Part shown: piece after piece, positions 20,465 to 29,698 of the stretch
Position numbering within the stretch: the stretch's first letter is position 1
How the letters are laid out: each line of letters opens with the position of its first letter
Assembly: GCF_016802725.1 (NCBI RefSeq)
Contig: NC_052672.1
Coordinates: 3,655,249 to 3,719,248 of the forward strand
Length of the DNA: 64,000 bases
DNA from: Solenopsis invicta
Lineage: Eukaryota > Arthropoda > Insecta > Hymenoptera > Formicidae
Direction: 5' to 3'
Made by a program: the position numbers and the translations under genes
The notes under the pieces: model-generated
Seen by the model: only the letters and a program-made list of their open reading frames with translations
Told to the model about the DNA's origin: nothing
Database searches by the model: none

Positions 20465-23400
20465 AAGTTTCCATCCTTTTCCAGGTGCAAAACATAGTTT
20501 TAGATTCTTCGTTCCCTTTAAATAGCGGAGGACTTGCTTTGCCGCTTTCCAATCTGCTTCGGTAAGCGAGCTAACTTTCCTTCCTAGTAGCTCAACACTT
20601 ATAGCCACGTTCGATCGAGCATTGACAGCAACATAAAGTAGAGCCCCACCAGACTACAATACAATGTTATATTTCAAAACAACGTGCTCTTTTTGTTTGT
20701 GATATAACCAAGATCCATTGGGATTTTTGAAAGATTGGCGTCGCTCATCCCAAACTTGTCAGAAATATTTTCAATATAATTGGTTAGTTGTATATTATAA
20801 TAACCCTTTTCAAACCAAATTTCATGTCCTAGAAAGTATTTTACAGGACCAAGACAAATCACTTCAAAATGTTTCTTCAAATCCCGATAAACGTTGTCGA
20901 GCTCGGATTCTTCTGTACAACCAATTAACATGTCGTCGACATATACTAATAGAAAAATTATTTTTCCATTACATTGTTTCACGTACAGACAACAATCCGA
21001 GTTGCATTGCTTGAACATTAGGTCCAAAAGAACAATATACATCACTTGATTCCAACATCTGGCTGACTGTTTCAAACCGTAGATGCTCCTCTTCAGCATA
21101 CATACTCTTCCTTTCCGATTATAGCAAAACCAGATGGTTGCCGCATGTATAGCTCTTCCTCAACCGTTCCGTTAAGGTAAGCGGTCTTGACGTCCAAATG
21201 CTTGAGCATCATGCCTTTCTTACTTGCGACAGCCAACAAAGCTCGTAGGGTCGTTTATCTAGTAACCGGAGCAAATATCTCTCCGTAATCAATCCCATAC
21301 TGTTGATTGTAGCCTTGTGATCCAAGCCTTGTGTTTTACTATCTCGCCACTTTCGTTCCGTTTCAGCTTGAAGATCCATTTTGATCCTATAGACTTCTTC
21401 TTAGCAGGTAAAGGTACTACCTCCCATGTTCCATTTTCTTTGTGTGATCGTAATTCGTCCTCCATAGCTGCCTGCCACTCTGGCATATTCATTGCCACTT
21501 TGTAGTCAGTTGGCTCCTCTAAAATGTGTTCTGCCACACCAACTACAAAATCTGTATAACGTTTAGGCAATACTCCTTTAGTTCGACAATCTCCCCTATT
21601 TAGTTCAGGTTGCACTACTTCTGGATCATCCGCACATAGAACATCATCAAGATCGTAAAAAACGTCATCGTCCGGTTCCGTCCTGCTTGTATCTTGCGAA
21701 GGAGCTTCTTCTGAATCTTCTCGTTTTGTCAGTTTTATCTCCAGTAGCTTCAATTCATATTCCGTTTTCTGTTCAGATAAACTTTCTGATTTTGCTAGCT
21801 GTTCGGATCCGTTCTCAAATTCAAGAAATCAAGCATCGCGACTTATTGTTATTCTGTCGGTCTCGCGGTCCAGGAACCGATATCCTTTATGCTCGTCCAA
21901 ATAACCATTAAACAATAGTTTTCGTGCTTTTGCTTCCATTTTTGATTGCTTTACATTTAGAATATGCACGTACGCTTGACATCCGAATACATGCAGCCCT
22001 TCAAGGTCTGATCTTACATTTGTCCATAGTTCATATGGTATTTGCTCTACAGCTCGGGAAGGTAATCTATTTTGAAGATACGCTGCGGTCGCGACTGCTT
22101 CACCCCAGTATTTCTTGGGCAAATCCGCATCAATTAGCATGCAATTCGCCATTTCTGTCAGACCCCTGTTCTTTTTCTCTGTCACGCTATTTTGTTGAGG
22201 CAAATAAGAAGTTGTGAATTGCGTTTTTCTTCCTTCGGACTCATAAAATAGTCGTAATTCCATGCTGACATATTCTCCACCACCGTCTGATCAGATAATA
22301 GAAACCTTTCGTCCAAACAAATTTTCCGTCCACCGAACGTAGTGCCGTATCTTATTAGCAGCTTCCGATTTTGCTTTCGACAAATAAATCACGGTATAAC
22401 GACTATAATCATCAATCATTGTCACGAAGTATTTATTACCTCTAGGTATTGTGGTTGACATGGGTCTGCAAAGATCCGTATGGACTAATTCTAATGGCCG
22501 TTTTATTTTTCTATCTGCCGCCTTCAAAAACTATTTACGGGCAAATTTTCCTTTAATACAACATTCGCAGACGATACAAATTCACAATCCGTAATATTTA
22601 ATCCGCTTGTTAAATTCTTCGCCATTATTGTCCTCACAGCTTCCGGATCTCGATGTCCAAACCTCTGATGCCATATATGTTGACATTTTTCATGGTGATC
22701 ATTGAAAACCTTTAATGTTTGTTCCGTTGTTTTCAGTCGATATAAATTCCCGACCTTTTCGCCTAACGCTATTACATTTCCAGCAGCGTTTAGAATTTTA
22801 CAGTTAGCCTTGCTAAAACTCACGTTGTATCCTTTGATTGCCATCCGACTTATAGACAAAAGTCTTCCCTCGAATTTTGGAACGTAAAGTACACCTTTTG
22901 AAGTTATATTTACGGGTTTACCATTGTCAGCTATACCAACTATCGTTCCTTCGCCAAAACCTGCTACTTTTGCTCGCTTTCCGTCCGCCACAGTCACGTC
23001 AGATCCCGCACTTTCAGTAAACGTCGAGAAGAAACTTCTATCATTCGTCATGTGGCATGTTGCGCCGCTGTCAATAATCCAACCATCATTCGTTTTTCCA
23101 GCTAAGAAACACATCGTCTTATTTGAATCTTGAGCATGTTTTGCCTTTTCTTCTGTCTTATTGTCCTGTTTCTTACTGGATTTTTCTTCGTTTCTTTTTT
23201 TATTTAAAGCCAAGAATTTTCGGCAATCTTTGCAAAAGTGCCCTGCCTTTTTATAGAAATAACAGGTCTTTTCTGGCTTTCCGCTCTTCATTTCAGATTT
23301 TATGGCTTTCTCCGTATCCGATGCACCCTTTGCGACACGTTTTGAATGTTGATCTAAGAGTTTCGACTTAACGAGATCCAATGTCAAGTCCTCTTCCGGT

Positions 23401-23930
23401 CGACTTTCCAACGCTTGAATGAGACTTTCGTACGTATCTGGCAGGCTTGCTAGAATCATAGCTACCTTGAATGGCTCATCCAAATCTTGCCCTGCGTCGC
23501 CAAGTTAATCGAAGAGCTCTTCCATATCCATCATGTGCTTGTCCAGGCTTCCGCTTTTGCCAAGTTCCATTCGACACATTTTGTTTAATAACAGTACCCT
23601 CTTAGATACCGTGGCCTTCTCGTGATAAGCTTTGAGCGCCGACCACGTATCTTTTGCTATTATCGCTTTCTTAATCAAGAGTAACTGGCTTGTTTCGAAG
23701 AACAAACCAATGGTAGAACACGCTCTGCAGTCTGTCTTCTTCCACTCGTTGTACGTCGGCTCCGTTTCCTCTGGCTTTGGTTTCGTGAGAATATCCCACA
23801 GATCCTCTCTTTCCAGAAGCATTTGCATTAACTGCTTCCATGTCTGCCAGTTCAAACCGTTCAGTTTTGGGAAAGAAATACGCAAGCTATCGGCCATTCT
23901 CAAAGACAAAAAGTTTTCACTAGTCAGTAT

Positions 23931-23945
23931 ACTGGGCCCATAACC
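23931..23945 (-). other. Copia primer binding site (initiator tRNA-Met, internal)
   Basis: The minus strand reads GGTTATGGGCCCAGT, which complements the anticodon-stem region of initiator tRNA-Met. Internal priming from that tRNA is known for Drosophila copia. Confidence 0.85.
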
Positions 23946-24242
23946 TATTGGGCATAAAGTATATATAAAATACTTATCCGCTATTCGCAATATCTGACAG
24001 GAAACGTCGTCGTGTAAAGATGGTATGTGTCGAAAATGAGAGACAGGATATGCGTATAAAAGCCACACTTATATTTGGTTAAAGTTAATAGCACAAGAAT
24101 ACATAAAGGAACGTGGTAGTTCATACAACGATATATAATCAATCAATAGAAAAGATGGTAGACTCCGCCCTAGTTATAATCCCTCTACATAATGCCCTCT
24201 AAATACACTGTTATGGAACGGTCATTACCTTAGATACTTACA
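23946..24242 (-). repeat. Copia 5' LTR
   Basis: The 297-bp LTR (minus strand TGTGTAAG...CCCAATA) pairs with the split left copy. The two differ at many sites, so this insertion is clearly older than the Gypsy element at 1-7394. Confidence 0.9.
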
Positions 24243-24410
24243 CAAATTTCTCTGAAACAAAGGCCCATGCATTTAAACGCTCTAATACTTTTTATACCCC
24301 CTCCCCTTTCGAAAAAACTATGGCTCCTCTGATTTCGTGTTTTGCAATTCGTGGCATCTCCTTGTGAGTCCGCGGCGTCTGTTGTCGGTTTTCTGCTTCT
24401 GCGAAGATCA

Positions 24411-24822
24411 GGGGGCCTATTCTCGAAAAATATTGCATACAAAAATATACGAAAATACTATAGCATACGTTACATATATTATAGAGTTCCCTAGTATTTT
24501 CGTATGCGATATTTTTCGAAAATAGGCCATCTGGCCGATCCGGCCTTGCCGAATCGGTAAATCTTTTGTCCACTCAAGGAGATCGCCTGTTCGGCGTTTC
24601 TTGTATTCGTGTAACAATGTCCGCATTACCGGTGGCGTAAAATAAACAAATTTTATTTTATAATTAATCGTTTCGTCGGTGATGGCTTTCGCCACTCGCG
24701 ACATTTATATACGGAAATAGCAGAATAACTAGTGGAATTATTCAATGGTATTTTTCCATTGGCTATTTTGTCACTTTCGTATACGTAAGAAATTCATATT
24801 TTCAAAAATAAGGCCCCAGTCG
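24411..24822. mobile_element. MITE-like inverted repeat starting GGGGCCT
   Basis: The left end GGGGGCCTATTCTCGAAAAA pairs with the right end at 24787-24822. An internal hairpin (24411-24450 with 24495-24532) repeats the same sequence. No coding content; target duplication unclear. Confidence 0.55.
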
Positions 24823-24959
24823 ACGGATGTGTCACAAAACCGTTGCCGTGTGAACAATTCACATCACTTAGAAGTGCGATTAGAATGCATGAAATTGTTT
24901 AATTGGTTACTTTGTTGGAGATCATAGAAACTGACTTTAGAACATACCTACACTTCTAG

Positions 24960-25262
24960 GGCTGTGTTCCGATATAACTGCCAGTACTGGCAGTGGTGAA
25001 AAATCCATTCCGTTATTGGTACGCAGCGCACTGCGATAGCATCTAGTAACATCAATGACGTCATGAATAGTAGCCATATTGCCACTGTGACTACTGCAGC
25101 TTCCAAGGTGAGGTAGCTACAGTGCAATATGGCTACTATGCTGTTCCGAAATACGATGCTATAGCAGTGCTGGCAGTAATGCAGTAATATTGGAACAGTT
25201 GTGACAGTGTACTGTCATGACGTCACGTTTACTGCACTGCCAGTAAAAACGGAACACAGCCT
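24960..25262. mobile_element. Approx. 300-bp MITE with GCTGTGTTCCG ends
   Basis: Terminal inverted repeats GGCTGTGTTCCG with ACTGSCAGT subterminal motifs lie in a CTAGG/TA context on both sides. CAGTGC and TAGCAGTGCTGGCAG motifs recur inside. The superfamily cannot be decided from the ambiguous target duplication (TA or CTAGG). Confidence 0.65.
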
Positions 25263-25340
25263 AGGTGTTACACTTTTAGTATTTTTCATTTTTCTAAAGT
25301 TGTCGCTCTGAAGTACAAAAACGAGCTTGCATACACACAT

Positions 25341-26518
25341 TAGACCTGTGCGCCATTTTATTTTATACAGGCGGCGGCGTTTGAAGTAAAATAGTTTGGC
25401 GGTGGCGGAATCGGCGGATGATAATTTATCGGTGGCGGCGACAAATGGTGGCGTCAATACACACACACGCACGCACACACATATATATTTTTTTAAATAA
25501 ATGAATTAAATTCTAAAATAATTAAATAAACAGACTTATATTTGAAAGATATATTTAAAAATTATCAAGAAACATAAATATTCCTTGTATTTTATATTAT
25601 TCTCTTTATTTAACTTTTTCATTTTAAAAGTTTGCAATTATTTTAATTGTTTATCATGTTCAATAATGTTATAAATTATATAATGAATTTCACATAGTTA
25701 TTTTAAATCCCTCTAATTGAGAATAAACATTAATTTCAATTTTTAATAAATATAGATAATTTAAATAAATAAAAACGATAGCAAACAATACATATAGTTA
25801 TACGTATGTATAATTGTACGTATAATTATATGTATGTACATAATACATGTAATAATAAAATACATATAATAAGATTATAAAGATAAAACACAATATTTAT
25901 TTTTAGAATATACTTGCTAACTTATTTCCTTGTAAAAAAATAAAATAACAATTTTAAAATAATTATAATCATCATATATGTAACAAAAATAAAATATTAT
26001 TTGCTTTAACCATCAGACTTCTTACATATGAAAGACTTTTTCGCATTAAATAATAAAACTTATGTAACTTATTTTATTGACTTTAAATATATATTTTTTT
26101 ATTAATTTAAAATTATCATAAATAAATAAGATTTTATTAGATTTTGATGGTTTTAACGCAGAACGTTTTGCTGTGATAAGTAAACTTGCAGAAGAGAATG
26201 CACGTTCAGATGTTAAACTTGTAATCGGTATAGCATAAATGCTGCACATCAATTTGTATAAGTTTGGCAAAGAATTAAGAAAAAAGAATCTGTATTCTCG
26301 ACTGTGATTGGCTAATTCTTACGGTACGTCTTATGGTTTCGGTTATAGAAGGTGTGTGTTATAAGGGCCTCGCACATGAAATGCATAACAGAGCATAAGC
26401 ATAGCGTAAGACCTCTGGACCAGACCTGTGCGCCGTTTTATTTTATACAGGCGGCGGCGAAATCGGCGGATGATAATTTATCGGCGGCGGCGGCGTAGCG
26501 CGGCGGCGCAAAGGTCTA
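25341..26518 (-). mobile_element. hAT transposon remnant with 8-bp target duplication
   Basis: Ends TAGACCTGTGCGCC and its near complement are flanked by the perfect 8-bp duplication ACACACAT (25333-25340 and 26519-26526). The 8-bp duplication and the encoded C-terminal fragment both indicate hAT. A second direct copy of the left end begins near 26423, showing internal rearrangement. GGCGGCGGCG-rich subterminal repeats occur near both ends; the middle is AT-rich. Confidence 0.9.
26046..26270 (-). pseudogene. hAT transposase C-terminal dimerisation fragment
   Basis: The frame reads PNLYKLMCSIYAIP, then SERAFSSASLLITAKRS, the signature of the hAT C-terminal dimerisation domain. Only about 70 residues remain. 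The zinc-finger N terminus and the catalytic core are missing, so the element is non-autonomous. Confidence 0.85.
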
Positions 26519-26533
26519 ACACACATGTACATA

Positions 26534-26722
26534 CAGTCGCCTGCATTATAGTTGCGACGCTTTTTCTTCGATGGTTTTTGAAATGTAGCCTTTCTCATCG
26601 AGCGGCGAACGTAACTGGTTAAATCTACAAATAAGAACCAATCACGTTCTCAACTCTCGTTATAGTTGCGCGTTCAGAAACGCATCGAAAGAAAAGTGTC
26701 GCAACTATAATGCAGGCGACTG
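26534..26722. mobile_element. 189-bp palindromic MITE, CAGTCGCCTGC family
   Basis: Nearly the whole element is an inverted repeat. It starts CAGTCGCCTGCATTATAGTT and is flanked by TA (26532-26533 and 26723-26724). CAGT ends and TA duplications suggest Tc1/mariner-class mobilisation. Confidence 0.85.
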
Positions 26723-26724
26723 TA

Positions 26725-26913
26725 CAGTCGTGAGCTAAAAGGTTGCAACACATTTTCTTCGATAGTTTTTGGAATGTAGACTTGCTCATCAATCGGCGAA
26801 CGTAATTGGTTGGATCCATAGGTACAACCCAATTACGTTCGCCGTTCGATGAGCAAGTCTACATTCCAAAAACCATCAAAGAAAATGTGTTGCAACCTTT
26901 TAGCTCACGACTG
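26725..26913. mobile_element. 189-bp palindromic MITE, CAGTCGTGAGC family
   Basis: It starts CAGTCGTGAGCTAAAAGG and abuts the previous MITE with one shared TA (26723-26724); the other TA is 26914-26915. Its interior is similar to that of the neighbour, so the families are related. A third member is at 62087-62264. Confidence 0.88.
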
Positions 26914-26961
26914 TACAACTACTACGAGATTTTTTTTGCTTTTACTGTAAAGTTTTTCTGA

Positions 26962-27109
26962 AGAAAGGGTCCCAGATGCGCACGGACCCAATCGGACACC
27001 ACCAATTACGTAATCTATTCTAACCCAACCAACGGAAATACTCTAAGCATCGGCCGCTATAATTGGTGGTGTCCAATTGGGTCTGTGCGCATCTGGGACC
27101 CTCCCTTTC

Positions 27110-27110
<1 letters not shown>
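26962..27110. mobile_element. Palindromic MITE, core-sharing family, copy 2
   Basis: The stem carries GGGTCCCAGATGCGCAC at 26967 and its complement ending at 27101, extended by AGAAAGGG/CCCTTTCT. The core CAACGGAAATACTCTAAGCA is shared with other copies. The stem sequence is not shared with copies 3, 4 and 6. Confidence 0.8.

Positions 27111-27111
<1 letters not shown>

Positions 27112-27153
<42 letters not shown>
27112..27153. repeat. (TA)n microsatellite left of the DD41D element
   Basis: About 20 TA units lie directly before the element at 27156; a matching tract lies on its other side (29654-29697), so the element inserted within a (TA)n tract. Confidence 0.95.
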
Positions 27154-27158
<5 letters not shown>

Positions 27159-27888
27159 GGTGTTTCAGACCACCCGTACACCCCTTTTCTCTTCGCAGGA
27201 TTAGGACCAATCAAAAATATGTTCAGACGAAAGTTGTAGGGTTTCAAAAGATCTATTCAATGATCTTATCAGTTTGACCTTGGATGGCGTCGCCAAGGTC
27301 AGATCGAAATCACATTAAGTTTTTTAAATGAAACACCCTATTTTTGATTCCAGAATCTAATAGCTGGTGTCAAGACCTTTCCAAAACACTACAAGAAAGT
27401 TTATTTTCGTTGACTACTTTCCGAGTTGTGCGGCTTGAAAGTTACACTACCGCCAACACCATGTAAATAACAATATAAAATCACGCGTTACGCAGAAAGC
27501 CGTGCAGCCGACACAAAGAAAGTAAACACGCGAGCCGGGCCAACAAAAACAGATCATGAAAAATCGTGAAAGTTAGCTGTCGCGACCGTAGATAGTCACA
27601 TACATATGTATGTCATAATATTATGTAATTACATTATTACTTTAACGGTAGCACACGAGCAATAACGAGCGCGGCTTTCTGCGTAACGATGTCTAACTCG
27701 TGATTTTATACATATTGTTATTTGCATAGGATGTAGTAGAGATGTATTCACCACAACGCTATTGTGACTCAACTCAACACGAGTGACAATAACTCTCTCA
27801 AACTTGTCACCTACGTCTTCAATAACCGTCATATCAGTATCAATCGCGCAACAAAAATCCGACCCTCTTTATTAGTCTAGGTTTAGCC

Positions 27889-28947
27889 ATGTCCTATTCC
27901 AATGAAGAAGCATATGATATGCTGCTAATTTTAGGTGAGTGTCGAGGTACATTCATTGCAGCGGAAAGATTGTGGCGGAAACGTTATCCTGATCGGACTC
28001 CTCACTCGCGAAATGTTTTTTCACGTTTGGCTAAACGAATCAAAATTAAAGGTGTCGTTCAGCCTCAACATAACAAAGGTACACAAATTCGTCGTCCGAT
28101 TATGGATGAAAGAACAGTGGAAATTCTTGCATCGACAGAATTGAACCCTTATGATTCTTTAAGACGACGAGAACAAGATTCTGGTGTTAGTAAAATCAGT
28201 GTTTGGCGCATTCTAAAAAATAACAAATTTCACCCTTACAGAATGTCTGTTCATCAAGCGTTGAATTATAACGATATTAGACAGAGACTTGTATTTTGCA
28301 ACTTTATAAGACAGCAACCACTTGATTTCCACTTGAAAATTTTATTTTCTGACGAATGTACACTTAAAAGTGATGGATCTGTTAATACTTGGAACTCTCG
28401 TTATTGGGCACAAAATAATCCTCACTGGTTGAGAGAAGTAGATCATCAAACCATTTGGAAAGTCAATGTTTGGTGTGGAATTATTGGAAGTCAAATCATA
28501 GGTCCTGTTTTCTTTGACGAAAATCTAAACGGTGATAGATATTCCGCCTTGATAATGACAAATCTTCCTGTCTTACTAGAAAATATTCCTCTGCAATTGC
28601 GCCTGAACATGTGGTTCCAACAAGATGCATGTCCGTCTCATACATCGAGAGTTGCTCGTGCGGCATTAAATACTATGTTCCCCGACAAGTGGATAGGCAA
28701 ATACGGTCCAATCAATTATCCACCCCGATCACCAGATCTCACCGTCCTTGATTATTATTTCTGGGGAAGGATAAAAAACTTGGTCTATCATGAACGTCCG
28801 ACTACGAGGGATAATATGATTCGAATAAGTGAAGCAATTCGATCCTTACGTGCCGAGGAAATTCTTCGAGCAACCAATGATTTTCAAAATAGAGTTGATG
28901 CTTGCATCGCAGAGAATGGTGCTCACTTTGAACATTTAGTCGCTTAA
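27889..28947 (+). CDS. DD41D transposase, intact
   Basis: This is a 352-residue cut-and-paste transposase starting at the ATG at 27889. The N-terminal half has a helix-turn-helix (ECRGTFIAAERLW, then VSKISVWRILKNN). The catalytic core has FSDECTL, FQQDACPSHT and SPDLTVLDYYFWG. By my count 41 residues separate the second and third catalytic Asp, so the triad is DD41D, the spacing reported for the VISITOR family. The frame has no stop until 28947 and ends HFEHLVA. It acts in the nucleus on the element's ~300-bp inverted repeats. Degenerate relatives are at 34586-34948. Confidence 0.92.
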   Translation: MSYSNEEAYDMLLILGECRGTFIAAERLWRKRYPDRTPHSRNVFSRLAKRIKIKGVVQPQHNKGTQIRRPIMDERTVEILASTELNPYDSLRRREQDSGVSKISVWRILKNNKFHPYRMSVHQALNYNDIRQRLVFCNFIRQQPLDFHLKILFSDECTLKSDGSVNTWNSRYWAQNNPHWLREVDHQTIWKVNVWCGIIGSQIIGPVFFDENLNGDRYSALIMTNLPVLLENIPLQLRLNMWFQQDACPSHTSRVARAALNTMFPDKWIGKYGPINYPPRSPDLTVLDYYFWGRIKNLVYHERPTTRDNMIRISEAIRSLRAEEILRATNDFQNRVDACIAENGAHFEHLVA

Positions 28948-28972
28948 CAAAACATACACTCATTCATTCCCG

Positions 28973-29095
28973 AACGTGAGAGGCAAGGGGACTCACGTGA
29001 ATCAAGCACCCCAAACGTGAGAGGCAAGGGGACTCACGTGAATCAAGCACCCCAAACGTGAGAGGCAAGGGGACTCACGTGAATCAAGCACCCCA
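28973..29095. repeat. Three 41-bp tandem repeats with hairpin arms
   Basis: Units start at 28973, 29014 and 29055 and are essentially identical. Each contains ACGTGAG and CTCACGT arms around GGCAAGGGGA, so each can fold into a hairpin, and each carries a TCACGTGA palindrome. They lie just downstream of the transposase stop. Confidence 0.92.
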
Positions 29096-29650
29096 ATGGA
29101 ATGCAATTTTCGTCACGTCCACGTCGTTCATTCTGGATAATGCTAAGCACGGGAAAATGCATACAGTCAATCTGGACATGATTGATCATCAAACATAATC
29201 AATCCAGTTAATAAACAAAAGCAGAGTACATAAAACTTTGACTCCCCTTTTCCTCCCCCATACACATACGCATGCACGTATGCACACACCCACACACAAG
29301 ATTAAATCCGACTAAGTAACCACCACATGGTACATCTTGAGTAATGCTGATGCTGGCGGTAGTGTAACTTTCAAGCCGCACAACTCGGAAAGTAGTCAAC
29401 GAAAATAAACATTCTTATAGTGTTTTGGAAAGGTCTTGACACCAGCTATTAGATTCTGGAATCAAAAATAGGGTGTTCCATTTAAAAAACTTAATGTGAT
29501 TTCGATCTGACCTTGGCGACGCCATCCAAGGTCAAACTGATAAGATCATTGAATAGATCTTTTGAAACCCTACAACTTTCGTCTGAACATATTTTTGATT
29601 GGTCCTAATCCTGCGAAGAGAAAAGGGGTGTACGGGTGGTCTGAAACACC

Positions 29651-29653
<3 letters not shown>

Positions 29654-29697
<44 letters not shown>
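29654..29697. repeat. (TA)n microsatellite between DD41D element and mariner
   Basis: This is the continuation of the tract at 27112-27153; the next mariner starts at its last TA. Confidence 0.95.

Positions 29698-29698
<1 letters not shown>

Larger units (their letters stand above)
17388..23897 (-). pseudogene. Copia gag-pol, degenerate
   Basis: The frame begins at the ATG at 23897 (MADSLRISFPKLNG), with a gag domain interrupted by an in-frame stop at 23505-23507. A zinc knuckle follows (CYFYKKAGHFCKDC, second Cys changed to Tyr), then a protease (DSGATCHM). The integrase (HIWHQRFGHRD zinc region, then DLCRP and later core pieces) has frame breaks near 22530, 22270 and 21830. RT pieces contain SIYGLKQSARCW and YVDDM (21099-20674). 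RNase H is split by the Tc1-like insertion at 17780-20318: GYIDSDWGGD lies on one side, SLSSMETEYNAL on the other. A local inverted duplication (20382-20464) also replaces part of the frame. No functional protein is possible. Confidence 0.92.
13037..24242 (-). mobile_element. Copia LTR retrotransposon with nested insertions
   Basis: The element is flanked by a perfect 5-bp target duplication CAAAT (13032-13036 and 24243-24247). Its LTRs are about 295 bp: 23946-24242, and 13037-13294 plus 17324-17360. Gag, protease, integrase, RT and RNase H read on the minus strand in Copia order, with integrase before RT. Three later elements interrupt it: a mariner in the 3' LTR (with another element inside that) and a Tc1-like element in RNase H. 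Without them the element would be about 4.6 kb. Its own coding region is decayed. Confidence 0.95.
27156..29653 (+). mobile_element. DD41D (VISITOR-type) IS630/Tc1/mariner-class transposon
   Basis: A 2498-bp element starts CAGGGTGTTTCAGACCACCC and has near-identical inverted repeats of about 300 bp (27156-27455 and 29353-29653), lying in (TA)n. A second hairpin (about 27455-27510 with 27668-27735) lies inside the left end. It contains an intact transposase and three 41-bp tandem repeats. The long, little-diverged arms argue for recent activity. Confidence 0.9.

Noticed and set aside
26625..26819. Small frame similar to one at 62026-62211
   Set aside because: Both are translations of the same palindromic MITE family; the similarity reflects repeat DNA, not a gene.
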